Shown piece by piece: positions 32,441 to 42,542 of a stretch of DNA of 64,000 nt. The notes below the pieces were generated by a model. It had not been told where the DNA came from, did no database searches, and worked only from the letters and a program-made list of their open reading frames with translations. The position numbers and the translations under genes were made by a program. How positions within the stretch are numbered: position 1 is the first letter of the stretch; each line of letters starts with the position of its first letter. The stretch comes from CAXBMB01 sp052078155 (GTDB lineage Bacteria > Pseudomonadota > Alphaproteobacteria > Kiloniellales > DSM-21159): the NCBI GenBank assembly GCA_052078155.1, contig JBQJBP010000001.1, forward strand, positions 2,480,001-2,544,000. Direction: 5' to 3'.

Positions 32441-34164
32441 TTCAGGCAATCATGTTCCAGCGCCAACATCAGGGACCGCAGCTGGGCAGGGGCAACGGGT
32501 TTGTGCAGCACCAGAAAGCCAGCCTCTTCTGCCCGGGCTTCAATCTCCGCGGTGATCGTGCCGCTGATGATGGCCGTGGGCAGATCTTTTGTCATTGCGC
32601 GGCCGATCGACTTTGCCAGGTCAATGCCATCCACTTCCCCATTCAGATGAAAATCAACCAGCAAGAGATCCGTTTCCTCCGGCAAGGACTGGCCCGGCAA
32701 AGCAGCGGTCACCGCGTAGTCCCAACGGCTCAGCAGGGCCTTCACACTCTCCAGCACCTGGGGATTGTCATCGATCACCAGAACTTTCAAACCAGCCTGA
32801 CCTGCCAGGTCCGGCACCATCACCGGCAAGTCTGCTGCGACACCGGCCTCTGTCACGGCCAGTCCGGCAACCTCGACTTTCGTGCCCCGGTCCAGCTGAG
32901 AGGTTAAGGTGACCGTCAGGTTCAACAGCTTGGCAGTCCGGGCCACGATAGACAGACCCAGCCCCAGGCCGTCGACACGCCCCGGCCCCTCCGGATTGCC
33001 TCTGACAAACTCACCAAAGATCTCTTCCTGCAGATGCTCGGGCACCCCTTTGCCCTGATCCAGAACGATCAGGCAAACTTCCTGCCCCCGTCGCCGAACC
33101 CCGACCAGAATCTTGGAACCGGCGGCATGCTTTACGGCGTTGAAAACAAGGTTTTGCAGGATTGACGACAGGAGCGCCTTGTCCGTTTCCACCCACAGGC
33201 CTGTCGACAGGACCTTCAGCGAGCAGCCTTGTTCCCTGGCCTCTGGCAAAGCCTGACGCTGGATCTGGCGCAGAACATCATCCAGCGCAAAGGCGGTCAC
33301 ATCAGGCCGAATGGCCCCGGCATCCAGCGTGGATATGTTCAGCAGAGATTTGAAGAGCTTGGCCAGGTTGTCGATGGACAGATCAATGCTGTCCAGGATC
33401 TCCCGCCCCTCCCGGGTCAGCTTCTGATCCCGCAGACATTCCGTCAGCAGCCCAATGGCATGGATGGGTTGGCGCATGTCATGATTGGCCTGCGCCAGGA
33501 ACTGGGTTTTCGCCGCATTGGCGCGATCGGCTTCGCGGGCCGCCTGCTGGTACTTTTCGGCCAGATCCAGATTTTCCATCTTGGTGGCCAGGAACCTGGA
33601 CAGCTCCTGGCTGGTATCACTGGCCAGACCGCACATCATGACCAGGAAAATCAGAACGAGACAGCCCAGCAGAATGTAGTCGCCGCCTTCCCAGAAAATG
33701 CGTAAGGCCAGAAGCCCGAGAAACGGCAAAATGTAGAAATAGAATGACGCCCTGAAAATACCCAGTGACCGGGTCGCTGCCGCCGACGCACCGGCAGCGA
33801 TGGCCATCTGCATGGCAAAATGCGCCGGATCTGTCACATCCAGACTAAAGAAAAGAAACGTGCCCCAACTGGTCCCGATGGCCAGAAACAAGAGTTCCAG
33901 TTGCCGCTGCCAGCGCTGCAGGCTAAAGCCCGCTGCCTCAGGCCGACGGGCGGCCCGGCCGAGCAGGAACAACAGGCCGGGTGTCAGGAAAATCTCCCAG
34001 CCACCCCAGAGCAGCAACCAGGGAAATGACAGGTTTTCCTGCGCTAGGTAGATCAGCGCGGCTGCGCAGGCAATGTGCCCCAAGAATATCTTCTCAGGCG
34101 TTTTGGCAAAAAGCCGGGCGCGGTCCTCCAGGAAATCGGTGGTTTTCAGTAAAGAGGCGCCCAT
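32437..34164 (-). CDS. Hybrid sensor histidine kinase with C-terminal receiver
   Basis: A 575-residue membrane kinase. About six hydrophobic helices occupy residues 20-185, followed by a coiled stretch and the dimerisation domain with the phospho-acceptor His in 'QANHDMRQPIHA' (near residue 230). The HATPase domain has N box 'NAVKHAAG' and G box 'GLGLSIVAR', and a C-terminal receiver has Asp in 'LLLVDFHLNG'. The start at 34164 (MGASLL) is chosen since the longer frame gives no homologous sequence. It is convergent with the LuxR-type regulator. Its stop codon lies in a repeat element. Confidence 0.92.
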   Translation of the reverse strand: MGASLLKTTDFLEDRARLFAKTPEKIFLGHIACAAALIYLAQENLSFPWLLLWGGWEIFLTPGLLFLLGRAARRPEAAGFSLQRWQRQLELLFLAIGTSWGTFLFFSLDVTDPAHFAMQMAIAAGASAAATRSLGIFRASFYFYILPFLGLLALRIFWEGGDYILLGCLVLIFLVMMCGLASDTSQELSRFLATKMENLDLAEKYQQAAREADRANAAKTQFLAQANHDMRQPIHAIGLLTECLRDQKLTREGREILDSIDLSIDNLAKLFKSLLNISTLDAGAIRPDVTAFALDDVLRQIQRQALPEAREQGCSLKVLSTGLWVETDKALLSSILQNLVFNAVKHAAGSKILVGVRRRGQEVCLIVLDQGKGVPEHLQEEIFGEFVRGNPEGPGRVDGLGLGLSIVARTAKLLNLTVTLTSQLDRGTKVEVAGLAVTEAGVAADLPVMVPDLAGQAGLKVLVIDDNPQVLESVKALLSRWDYAVTAALPGQSLPEETDLLLVDFHLNGEVDGIDLAKSIGRAMTKDLPTAIISGTITAEIEARAEEAGFLVLHKPVAPAQLRSLMLALEHDCLN

Positions 34165-34488
34165 GCTCGTATTCAATCCGATCCTGTTTTTTTTAGTCCG
34201 CTGCTCCCCGGCCTTGCCCCGGCGCAGCCACAACTCCGGCGGCTTGGTCAGGCAAACGAACTGCCGACCTGAAAACGGTCTGCGCCGTCCGTCAGGCAGA
34301 CAGATAACGAGCAGCATAGAGCAGTTTGCAGGCATTCACCGGCACCAGGCTATAGTACATCTGTCCCAATTGCCCCCTCTTCCCTGCTTCCGTTACCACA
34401 GAGGCTTCCATCTTCCCCTTTTGCCCCCACAAGACGGGAAACCTTGGAAGTCCTGTTGAACGACTGAAACAGCTGGGAGCACTGGGTC
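34165..34488. other. Divergent region between hybrid kinase and RTX gene
   Basis: The 324-base gap holds the RTX ribosome site (GGGAG, 15 bases before ATG). A weak promoter-like pair TTGCAG (34326) and TATAGT (34351), with a 19-base spacer, points to the RTX gene. Nothing else is seen. Confidence 0.4.
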
Positions 34489-37404
34489 ATGGCCACTTTT
34501 ACCGGAGATGCTGGGAACAACTCCCTATCAGGCGGGGCAACGGACGACACTCTCTCCGGCCTTGGCGGCAACGACACCCTGCGTGGGTTGGCCGGTAACG
34601 ACTCGCTGACGGGTGGGGCCGGGTTTGACCGGCTTTTCGGCGGTGAGGGCAACGACCATGTATTTGGCGGCGATGATGACGATACGCTGTTAGGGGGTCA
34701 GGGCAATGACACCCTGAGCGGCGGCACGGGCAATTCCCTCTTCGTCGGGGGGGCGGGCAACGACACCATGATCGGCGGGGCCGGGGCCTTTGATCAGGTG
34801 AACTACAGCCGGGAAACCACCGGCACCCTGGGGGTCCGCATCAATCTGAGCACGGGCGGAGGCAGCGACGGCTTCGGCAGCAAAGATGCACTGGTCGGTG
34901 TGGAACATGTCGGCGGCAGCCAGTTCAACGACACCCTGATCGGTGACGGCAACAACAACCGGCTGCACGGTTTTGGCGGCAACGACACCCTGTCGGGCGG
35001 CGCGGGCAATGACCGGCTGTTCGGGGACGCGGCCAGCGGCAATGACAGTCTGGCTGGCGGCACCCCGGGCACAGCGGGAAACGACTACATGGCCGGGGGT
35101 CAGGGCAACGATACCCTGTCCGGCGGCCAGGGAAATGACACACTGGATGGCGGGGATGATACGGACCTGCTCTCCTACTCCTCAGCCTTCGGGGCCTCCA
35201 GCGGCGTCAACGTCAATCTGGCAGCGCAAACCGCCACTGATGGCTTTGGCGACAGCGACAAAATCTCCAACTTCGAGAACGTCCGGGCGGACGGACACAA
35301 CGACACCCTGATTGGTGACGCCACAGAAAACCGTCTGATCGGCGGCGGCGGTAATGACACGCTGGTCGGAAATGAAGGCAATGATTCGCTCAGCGGCGGT
35401 GTCGGCAACAATGATCTGGCCGACTACAGCCGCGAAACCGGCGCCACCCAAGGGGTGTCTGTCAACCTGGGCAGCTTTTCTGCCGTCGACGGTTTTGGCG
35501 ATAAAGACCAGCTGTCCAGCATCGAAAACGTCCGGGGCGGTGCCTTTGGCGACACCCTGTTGGGCGGAAACCAGGACAACAAGCTCTTTGGCGAAGCCGG
35601 CAATGACTCCCTGTCGGGTGGCAACGGCAATGACGTCCTGGTGGGCGGTGCGGGCAATGACAAGCTGGATGGCGGCGGCCACACAACCCGGGACCTGGTG
35701 GACTATGGACAGGAAACCGGCGCCACCCAGGGGGTGTCCGTCAACCTGGCTACCGGCACGGCAACAGATGGCTTTGGCGACAGCGACACGCTGGCCAACA
35801 TCGAAATGGTCTGGGGCGGCGGTTTCGGCGATAAGCTGACGGGCGGCACCAATGGGGACCGTCTCTGGGGGCAGGCAGGCAACGACAGCCTGTTCGGCGG
35901 CGACGGGAACGACAGCCTGCTGGGTGGCGACGACAACGATCTGCTGCAAGGCGGGGCAGGCAATGACAGCCTGCGCGGAGATTCTGGTATGGATACTCTG
36001 GTTGGGGGCGCGGGTGACGATACCCTGACCGGCTGGCTTGTGGACTACAGCCGGGAAACCGGTGCCACCCAGGGCGTCAGCGTTCTGCTGAACAAAAACA
36101 GTGGCACCGACGGTTTTGGCGACAGCGACGCCTTCTTCAGCGTGAACCATCTGCGTGGCGGCGCGTTCGACGATACGCTGGTCGGCAACGCTTTCGACAA
36201 TAAGCTGGAAGGCGGAGCCGGCAATGACTTCCTGGCTGACGTCATGGCAGGCGGGGGTCCCGGCTCCAGCGGCACCGGCAATGACACACTGCTGGGCGGA
36301 GCTGGCAACGACACCTTCGCTGTTTTTGACGACGACGCCACCATCGACGGCGGCAGCGGCGACGATCTGCTGATTTTCGATGGCCTCCAGGCCAGTTTCA
36401 CTGTCACCGATAACAAGGACGGCAGCGCCACCGTAACGGACAATGTCCGCACGTCCTCCTTCTCCATCGACAAGGTTGAGACCCTGCGCTTTGACGATGG
36501 GGACGTCACCATCACCGCCCCCTCGGGCGGCGGAGGTGGTGGCGGAGGTGGCGGGGGTGGCGGACTGCCAGGAGGCGGTGGGGGCGGCAACGACACCACC
36601 ACAGGCGACGACACGACAAGCGGGGATGACACCACGGGAGGCGATGACACAGTCAGCACCGAGCCCATGACCGTGACAGGCGGGCAAAGCGACGACAAGC
36701 TGACTGGCGGCGGGGGCAGCGACAGCATGACCGGCGCTGAAGGCAACGACTCCCTCTTCGGCGGTGATGGCAGCGACAAGGTGAATGGCAACACCGGCGA
36801 TGACACGGTTGACGGCGGCAACGGCAGTGACACCGTGCGCGGGGGCCAGGGCGACGACACCGTGCGCGGCGGGGCCGGAGATGACAAAACCCAGGGAGAT
36901 CTGGGCAACGACCACATCAACGGCAACACCGGCAACGACACGGTCTTCGGAGGCCCGGGTGACGACACAGTGCGCGGGGGCGCCGATAACGATCAGGTAC
37001 GTGGCGGGGCCGGGAACGACCGCGCCCGCGGAGATAAAGGCGATGACTTCGTCAACGGCAACGGCGGGGACGATTCGGTCACCGGCGGAGAGGGCGCCGA
37101 CACAGTCCGCGGCGGTTCAGGCAATGACACCGTCTTTGGCGGGGCCGGAGATGATACGGTCATGGGCGATGTCGGCAACGATACCCTGTCAGGCGGCTCA
37201 GGAGCAGACCTCTTCCGGTTCAGAACCAACGACGGCTCTGACCTTGTGAGAGATTTCTCCTTTGATGAGGGCGACCGGCTGGACTTTGACGGCCGCAGCT
37301 TCACCAGCAACCAGACCAGCGACGGAGTGGTGATCACCTTCACGGACGGCTCCGACCTTCTGATCGAAGGCGCCAGTGATTTTTCAGAGGACTGGGTGGT
37401 CTGA
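34489..37404 (+). CDS. Large RTX (hemolysin-type Ca2+-binding repeat) protein
   Basis: A 971-residue Gly/Asp-rich acidic protein made almost entirely of GGxGxDxL-type nonapeptides that bind Ca2+ and fold as parallel beta-rolls. Five related modules of about 85 residues (starting near 103, 227, 312, 404 and 517) each begin with a 'DYSRETGATQGVSVNL'-like strand, pass through 'TDGFGDSD' and end in nonapeptides. A poly-Gly linker near 685-707 and an Asp/Thr spacer lead to a second RTX block (about 730-905) and a C-terminal 'LVRDFSFDEGDRLDF' region that likely carries the type I secretion signal. No N-terminal signal peptide or catalytic domain is seen. No transporter genes are adjacent. Confidence 0.92.
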   Translation: MATFTGDAGNNSLSGGATDDTLSGLGGNDTLRGLAGNDSLTGGAGFDRLFGGEGNDHVFGGDDDDTLLGGQGNDTLSGGTGNSLFVGGAGNDTMIGGAGAFDQVNYSRETTGTLGVRINLSTGGGSDGFGSKDALVGVEHVGGSQFNDTLIGDGNNNRLHGFGGNDTLSGGAGNDRLFGDAASGNDSLAGGTPGTAGNDYMAGGQGNDTLSGGQGNDTLDGGDDTDLLSYSSAFGASSGVNVNLAAQTATDGFGDSDKISNFENVRADGHNDTLIGDATENRLIGGGGNDTLVGNEGNDSLSGGVGNNDLADYSRETGATQGVSVNLGSFSAVDGFGDKDQLSSIENVRGGAFGDTLLGGNQDNKLFGEAGNDSLSGGNGNDVLVGGAGNDKLDGGGHTTRDLVDYGQETGATQGVSVNLATGTATDGFGDSDTLANIEMVWGGGFGDKLTGGTNGDRLWGQAGNDSLFGGDGNDSLLGGDDNDLLQGGAGNDSLRGDSGMDTLVGGAGDDTLTGWLVDYSRETGATQGVSVLLNKNSGTDGFGDSDAFFSVNHLRGGAFDDTLVGNAFDNKLEGGAGNDFLADVMAGGGPGSSGTGNDTLLGGAGNDTFAVFDDDATIDGGSGDDLLIFDGLQASFTVTDNKDGSATVTDNVRTSSFSIDKVETLRFDDGDVTITAPSGGGGGGGGGGGGGLPGGGGGGNDTTTGDDTTSGDDTTGGDDTVSTEPMTVTGGQSDDKLTGGGGSDSMTGAEGNDSLFGGDGSDKVNGNTGDDTVDGGNGSDTVRGGQGDDTVRGGAGDDKTQGDLGNDHINGNTGNDTVFGGPGDDTVRGGADNDQVRGGAGNDRARGDKGDDFVNGNGGDDSVTGGEGADTVRGGSGNDTVFGGAGDDTVMGDVGNDTLSGGSGADLFRFRTNDGSDLVRDFSFDEGDRLDFDGRSFTSNQTSDGVVITFTDGSDLLIEGASDFSEDWVV

Positions 37405-37660
37405 CGACTGGGTGATTTTGGGATTTTCTGGGGAGCCGTGACCGCTTTGGCTTCCTCTGCACCACCGGTCCCCCTCCTGACTGGCAAGGATTGCCTTGCA
37501 GGATGAACAACTCTAAACGCCTGAAAAAACCTGCAGAGTTGCGTCGGGCGGAGGGAGAGCGCATGCTGGCGTAGCTCTTGTCCGGACCGCCGCAATTTAC
37601 CGGCCAGAGGTCCCGACGAAAGATGCCAGTGCTTCTGTATCAGTCCGGTTCTCAGCAGTC

Positions 37661-39079
37661 ATGAAAAAGCCCAGTTTCTCTTTGCCCCCTATGACCAAAA
37701 GCCTGTCAGCCAGCCTGCTGGTTCTGACCGTGGCCTTTGTCATGCTGGCAGAAGTGCTGATCTTCACTCCTTCCATCGGGCGCTTCCGCACGGACTATCT
37801 GCAGGAAAAACTGGCGACAGCTCACCTGGCAGTGTTGGCGCTGGAAGCCACACCGGACAACATGGTCAGCAAAGCCCTGGAAAAGGAACTGCTGGAACAT
37901 GTGAACGCCTACGCCATTGCCGTCAGTGAACCGCACAACGCCAAAAAACTGATGCTGATGGTGGAAAGCCCGGGCCCGGTTGAAGCCCGCTTCGATCTGG
38001 CCAAAAGCAGTCCCTACTCCCTCGTTCGGGACGCCTTTGCCACCCTCTTCCAAAGCAATAATCGCCTGATCGAAATCGCCGGGAACTCGCCGCACGACCC
38101 CAGCGCGCTGGTGGAAGTGATCTTTGATGAAGGCCCCCTGCAGGACGCGCTGCTGGACTTCGGCCTACGCATCCTCTTGTTGTCCCTCTTTATCTCTGCC
38201 GTTACGGCAGCCCTGGTCTTCCTGTCCCTGCATTTGCTGTTCGTCCGGCCCATGCGCAACATGACCCGCAACATGCTGCTGTTCAGCAAAGACCCGGAAG
38301 ATGAAAGCCGCATCATCCAGCCCAGCAACCGGCAGGATGAAATCGGCCTGGCCCAAAAGCAGCTGCAGGAGATGCAGCGGGAACTGCGGGCCTCCTTACA
38401 CCAAAAGACCCGGCTGGCGGCGCTGGGACAGGCCGTGACCAAGATCAACCACGACCTGCGGAACATTCTGGCGACGGCTCAACTGGTGTCGGATCGTCTG
38501 GCCCAGTCCGATGATCCGGACGTCAAACGCAACGGCTCCACCGTGATCAAGGCCATCGACCGGGCGGTCAAACTCTGCTCCCAAACGCTGTCCTTTACCG
38601 GTGAAGGCCCGGCTGTGCTGGACCTGGAGGAAGTGAAGTTGTCGGTGCTGGTGGATGAAGTGGGGGAAGAGCTGCCGGCCAGCCTGGAAGGCACCATGGA
38701 GTGGGTTAACCAGGTTCCGGCAGACCAGACCCTGCAGGCCGACCGGGATCAGCTTTTCCGGGTGCTGCATAACCTCAGCCTGAATGCGCTGCAAGCCGGG
38801 GCCACGCGCATTTCTCTGACCGCACAGACAGAAGACCATCTTCTCGGCCTCAGACTGGAAGACAACGGCCCCGGACTCTCTCCCCGGGCCCGGCAGAATC
38901 TTTTTCGTCCTTTCTCCGGTTCGACCCGGGCCGGGGGCTCTGGGCTGGGGCTGGCCATTGCCCGGGAACTCTGCCGGGCGCATGGCGGGGACCTGACGCT
39001 GGAGCGCAGCGATCATGAAGGCACCGCATTTTACCTGAAACTGCCCAAAGAACAGGCGGCTCACCTGGCAGCACAATAG
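37661..39079 (+). CDS. Sensor histidine kinase, orphan
   Basis: A 472-residue kinase with two transmembrane helices (about residues 13-35 and 168-192) enclosing a periplasmic sensor of roughly 130 residues. A HAMP-like linker follows, then the dimerisation domain with the His in 'KINHDLRNILAT' (near residue 267). The HATPase domain has 'LHNLSLNALQAG' and 'GSGLGLAIARELC'. No response regulator is adjacent, so it may act through a distant partner. It lies downstream of the RTX gene on the same strand, separated by 256 bases, and could respond to envelope or secretion state; that link is speculative. Confidence 0.92.
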   Translation: MKKPSFSLPPMTKSLSASLLVLTVAFVMLAEVLIFTPSIGRFRTDYLQEKLATAHLAVLALEATPDNMVSKALEKELLEHVNAYAIAVSEPHNAKKLMLMVESPGPVEARFDLAKSSPYSLVRDAFATLFQSNNRLIEIAGNSPHDPSALVEVIFDEGPLQDALLDFGLRILLLSLFISAVTAALVFLSLHLLFVRPMRNMTRNMLLFSKDPEDESRIIQPSNRQDEIGLAQKQLQEMQRELRASLHQKTRLAALGQAVTKINHDLRNILATAQLVSDRLAQSDDPDVKRNGSTVIKAIDRAVKLCSQTLSFTGEGPAVLDLEEVKLSVLVDEVGEELPASLEGTMEWVNQVPADQTLQADRDQLFRVLHNLSLNALQAGATRISLTAQTEDHLLGLRLEDNGPGLSPRARQNLFRPFSGSTRAGGSGLGLAIARELCRAHGGDLTLERSDHEGTAFYLKLPKEQAAHLAAQ

Positions 39080-39208
39080 GGTCCCTACCCTTCCACTGGG
39101 GATTCAAAACCGCGCGTGCTCAGCAGAGACAAGATGTCCTATGGGAAGTCCGGGGCCGGTGATCTATCTACGGGGCCGCAAACAACTGTGCGACCGAGGC
39201 ACGGCGGG

Positions 39209-39256
39209 TCAGGTCACCTCACTACGTGATAGCGCCTAAACCGATCACACTCTGGG
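39209..39256 (+). repeat. Dispersed repeat with large internal deletion
   Basis: TCACCTCACTACGTGATAGC (left-arm hairpin) is joined directly to CTAAACCGATCACACTCTGG (right arm). The middle hairpin and the GCGC hairpin are gone. Confidence 0.7.
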
Positions 39257-39349
39257 GTCGCACTAACCGAGTTTTGGCAGTAACATGCCGCTGATAGATC
39301 AGATCCGATTGGGAAACTGCAATCGGTTGAATAAGAGGAGAAGGCCGGC

Positions 39350-39532
39350 ATGGCGACTTTTGGACGCGTGATCTTTGGATTTTTGATGGGGCTTTTGTCC
39401 CTGCTCGGGCTTTTCATGGCCGCCAATGCTCAGGATACCGGATTTTACCAGGCAGGCCTGATGATCACTCTGTTTGGCTGTTTCATGATTTTCTATCTGA
39501 TCAGCCGGGTGAACTTCGACGACAGTCATTAG
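39350..39532 (+). CDS. Small two-helix membrane protein of unknown function
   Basis: A 60-residue protein preceded by AGGAG at 39336-39340, nine bases before the ATG. Two hydrophobic segments (about residues 5-24 and 33-51) are separated by a short polar loop, with a charged C-terminal 'RVNFDDSH'. The good ribosome site, compact hydrophobic pattern and own intergenic space support a real gene. No family is recognised. Confidence 0.65.
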   Translation: MATFGRVIFGFLMGLLSLLGLFMAANAQDTGFYQAGLMITLFGCFMIFYLISRVNFDDSH

Positions 39533-39681
39533 ATCCACAGACCTCTCAAGCCTGACGGATATAGCCTTACCGGCGCCGCAAAGCTGTCAAAATTCGCTGG
39601 TTTACTCAGCCCCATGCCCCCATTTCATTGGGGGCATTGTTTTTGGTGATGTTTTCACCTGCAGCAAAGGGACTGGAACAC

Positions 39682-40806
39682 ATGACGCGCGCCGGGGGCA
39701 CGGCTGACCAAAGCGGATCTGAAGACAGCTCTTCTACTCCCCCTCCTTCATCCAATTTACCTCAGGTGGTCTCCACCCTCTTTCAACGCTCCAGCACCAG
39801 CAGTCTGGCCGGGCGGGAACTGGTGGTGGACCGCTCCATCGTCCGACGGGCGGTGGAGGACGGCATCGGGCGCTACGCCGACAGCCGCCGAGACGCCATC
39901 CCTGAGTTTGTCGACCAGAACTTTTCTCTGGGGGGCAGCCTGAAACTGCACCGTCATGCCCTGGGCTGGGATATTGCCCGCGCCCCGGCCAACATGCTCC
40001 TGGCCCTGCCGCAACTGGCCACCATCGGCGCCTCCAATCTCAGCCGCAAAGCTGGCCTGGAACGGACAGCCGATGTCCTGGGCCGCAGCAACCTGGTTTT
40101 CGCCACCGATGTGGGCCGGGAACTGGAGTGGCGGTTGTTTTCTGAACTGCTGGAACTGCCCTACAGCCAGGATCTGCCAAAGGGTCAGAACCGAACCCAC
40201 GAAGGGGACGCTCTGGCCCACTGCATCCTGTCCGACCCGCGCTTGGAAGCCCCCCTGACGGTGATGCTGCAGACCATCGGGCGGCGCGGGGACGATCCCG
40301 CCTTCCGGCGCTGGCTGACCGACAGTCTGGCCACCTACACCAACACCCGCGTGGCGGCCAGCGACCTGGCCAATGCCATTGTTTCTGCAGGCGTCGGGGC
40401 CTTGCTGCTCAAGAAGTGGACACCAGGGGCCCTCAGCCTGGGACCGGCAGTGGCCGGGCTGGTAACCCAGAAGATGGCCATCAGCACCTTTCCCCTGGGC
40501 GCCGGATTGGGCGGCTTCTGGTACGGCGCTTTTCCAGCCAGCGCCTCAACCCTGGTCACAGTCGGGGTCACCACCGGCTTTCTGGCCGTCGGTGCCGCTA
40601 CGGCAGCCTTTGCCGGGGTGGTGGCAGACCCGGTCCAGCGGCGGTTGGGCCTGCACCATCGGCGGCTGAACCGTCTGGTCAATGAACTGGAAAGCGAGTT
40701 GCGGGAAGGTCAGGGGAACTTCACGTTACGCGACCACTATGCCGCCCGGGTCCTGGACCTGATTGACGTGGTGGCGGCAGCCTATGCCCTGGCCCGCCAC
40801 CCCTGA
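39682..40806 (+). CDS. Membrane-associated protein of unknown function
   Basis: A 374-residue protein. The ATG at 39682 (MTRAGG) is preferred to an upstream one with no ribosome site. After a Ser/Pro-rich N-terminus, residues about 30-230 are soluble with many Arg and Glu, including 'GYADSRRDAIPEF' type amphipathic helices. Residues 235-330 contain two or three Gly/Ala-rich hydrophobic segments, and a charged C-terminal helix follows. No catalytic motif is seen. I do not recognise a function. Its stop abuts a decayed repeat at 40804. Confidence 0.72.
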   Translation: MTRAGGTADQSGSEDSSSTPPPSSNLPQVVSTLFQRSSTSSLAGRELVVDRSIVRRAVEDGIGRYADSRRDAIPEFVDQNFSLGGSLKLHRHALGWDIARAPANMLLALPQLATIGASNLSRKAGLERTADVLGRSNLVFATDVGRELEWRLFSELLELPYSQDLPKGQNRTHEGDALAHCILSDPRLEAPLTVMLQTIGRRGDDPAFRRWLTDSLATYTNTRVAASDLANAIVSAGVGALLLKKWTPGALSLGPAVAGLVTQKMAISTFPLGAGLGGFWYGAFPASASTLVTVGVTTGFLAVGAATAAFAGVVADPVQRRLGLHHRRLNRLVNELESELREGQGNFTLRDHYAARVLDLIDVVAAAYALARHP

Positions 40807-40867
40807 TGAAAAAACCACGGGTTAAGCACAAAGGTGCAACGTTCCTAACCAAAGCGTTCCTGCTCTG
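40804..40867 (+). repeat. Decayed right half of the dispersed repeat
   Basis: GATGA, CCACGGGTTAAG, CACAAAGGTGC, GTTCCTAAC and TGCTCTG follow the order of the right half of the copy at 30367. It starts at the TGA stop codon of the preceding gene. Confidence 0.55.
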
Positions 40868-40901
40868 ACCCGCAACCCGATACCGGACTTTCCCTCTGTC
40901 A

Positions 40902-42323
40902 TTAATCCGCTGCGGTTGCGCCCTTTTGCCGGATGAAGATCCAGGTCAACGTCAATCCCAGCAAAGCCAGAGGCACCGAGGCAACAAAGACCCAGAAGCC
41001 AACATCTGCGGCCACAGCTTTGCTCAGACTGTCGGAGAATCCAGCCGCGTTGGCGGCAATGCCGACAAAAGCCGCTCCCAGTGCATAGCCCAGATGCTGA
41101 ATGGTGGGCAGGGCGGACGCCAGACGCTCCTTTTCCTCATCAACTGTCAGGCTCGTTGCCCGCTGCATGATGAAGCCATACGCCAGTCCGAAGCCGCCCC
41201 CTTCCAGGAAGGCAAAGAAAACGATCAGCCAGAGCGGACCATTGGGCAGCGTCCACATGAAGCCAAAGAGAGAGATCGTCACACTGCTCATTCCCAGCAG
41301 AATGGCCCCATTGTGAAAGCGCTCCGGCAAGCCAGAGGCAACAATGGCAAGCAGTGACCAACTGATGGAAGACGTAGCCAGGACATATCCGGCGGTCAAA
41401 GCCGTGACCCCAAACAAGGTGACCATCACCACCGGCCCATAAACGAAATAGGCTGTGGTCCCGGCGCAAAAGAGGCACATCAGGCCCAGCGCCGATCCCG
41501 CCACCGTTCGGGGGTCATAGGTCCGGCGCGGCAAGAGTCTGTTCCCGTCCTTACGGCTGTCCAACCTCAGGAAGAGCCCCAGCAGCACCAGACCGGTCAA
41601 CACCAGCAGGCTGGAGCGGACAGGTTCCACATTGATGCTGGCCAGGGCGATGGCCATCACCGCACCACTCAACAGCAGCAGTCTGTTGATGGGAAAGCGC
41701 TCTGTCTGCTCATCCCGGTCCGCCGGGCCCTGGTCTTTCAAACCCCAGAAGTTCCAGGCCGCCAGCAGCACGGCCTGAATGGCAAAGAAGTAGAAAGCGC
41801 CACGCCAGTTGCCCAGCTCTGAAAAGATTCCCCCGACCAAAGGGCCGCTGAAAGCAGACAGCCCCCAAACCAGGGAAATGGCGGCCATCACCCTTGGCAT
41901 GGCCCGAACAGAGAAGAATCGCGTGGTTGCCAGAAATGACAACGCCACCATGGCACCGCCGCCAAGCCCCTGCATGAGACGCCCGACCAGCATGGTCACC
42001 ATGTCCGGTGCCACAGCCGACAGGAGGCAGCCGGCCATGTAAAGCAAAGCAGCCAGGGTCAAAGACCAGCGCAAGCCAAACCGCAATGCCAGAAGGGCAG
42101 CGGCGGCTCCGGCCACGATGGAGCCCACCTCATAAAGGGACAGTGTCCAGGAGATGTAGGTGGCGCCGCCAATCCCTGTGATGATGTCGGGAATGATGGT
42201 TGCGACCATCAACCCGTCTGCGGCATAGAGCCAGACGCCAAAACAAAGAAGAACCAGACGGGCCAGTTCCTTACCACGTAAAAACTCACGCCAGCTTGGG
42301 GGGGTGTTATCAAGTGCTGCCAT
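40902..42323 (-). CDS. Major facilitator superfamily transporter, DHA2-like
   Basis: A 473-residue polytopic protein with about 14 hydrophobic helices. MFS motif A is seen in modified form after helix 2 ('LRFGLRWSLTLAALLY') and motif C-like Gly/Pro residues in 'LSAFSGPLVGGIFSELGNWR' (about residues 155-174), a feature of drug:H+ antiporters of 14-helix type. It probably exports a hydrophobic compound. No regulator gene is adjacent; its promoter should lie in the AT-rich 42360-42450 stretch. It is separated from cobT by a terminator. Confidence 0.88.
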   Translation of the reverse strand: MAALDNTPPSWREFLRGKELARLVLLCFGVWLYAADGLMVATIIPDIITGIGGATYISWTLSLYEVGSIVAGAAAALLALRFGLRWSLTLAALLYMAGCLLSAVAPDMVTMLVGRLMQGLGGGAMVALSFLATTRFFSVRAMPRVMAAISLVWGLSAFSGPLVGGIFSELGNWRGAFYFFAIQAVLLAAWNFWGLKDQGPADRDEQTERFPINRLLLLSGAVMAIALASINVEPVRSSLLVLTGLVLLGLFLRLDSRKDGNRLLPRRTYDPRTVAGSALGLMCLFCAGTTAYFVYGPVVMVTLFGVTALTAGYVLATSSISWSLLAIVASGLPERFHNGAILLGMSSVTISLFGFMWTLPNGPLWLIVFFAFLEGGGFGLAYGFIMQRATSLTVDEEKERLASALPTIQHLGYALGAAFVGIAANAAGFSDSLSKAVAADVGFWVFVASVPLALLGLTLTWIFIRQKGATAAD

Positions 42324-42542
42324 AGCTCTTGGCTTTCCTTTTTCCTTGCCTTCACCCCTTGAGCTTTTTGATCAAGCCGTGGTCAGGTCCGTATCGAATT
42401 AATTATGAAAGTTTTGTCTTTATATAATATCTCCGGTTCACAACCTAGGATCTTTTCGGGCACAGCAACCTTGCGATAATCGACAGTAACAAGACACAGA
42501 TGACCTCGTCTGCCACAAACCTGAGCACACGATCATTCTGGC

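Noticed and set aside
35182..36915. 577-codon open frame antisense to the RTX gene
   Set aside because: It mirrors the GC-rich repeats of the RTX gene, has no ribosome site and no family; a Pro/Ser-rich frame at 36045-36968 is rejected for the same reason.
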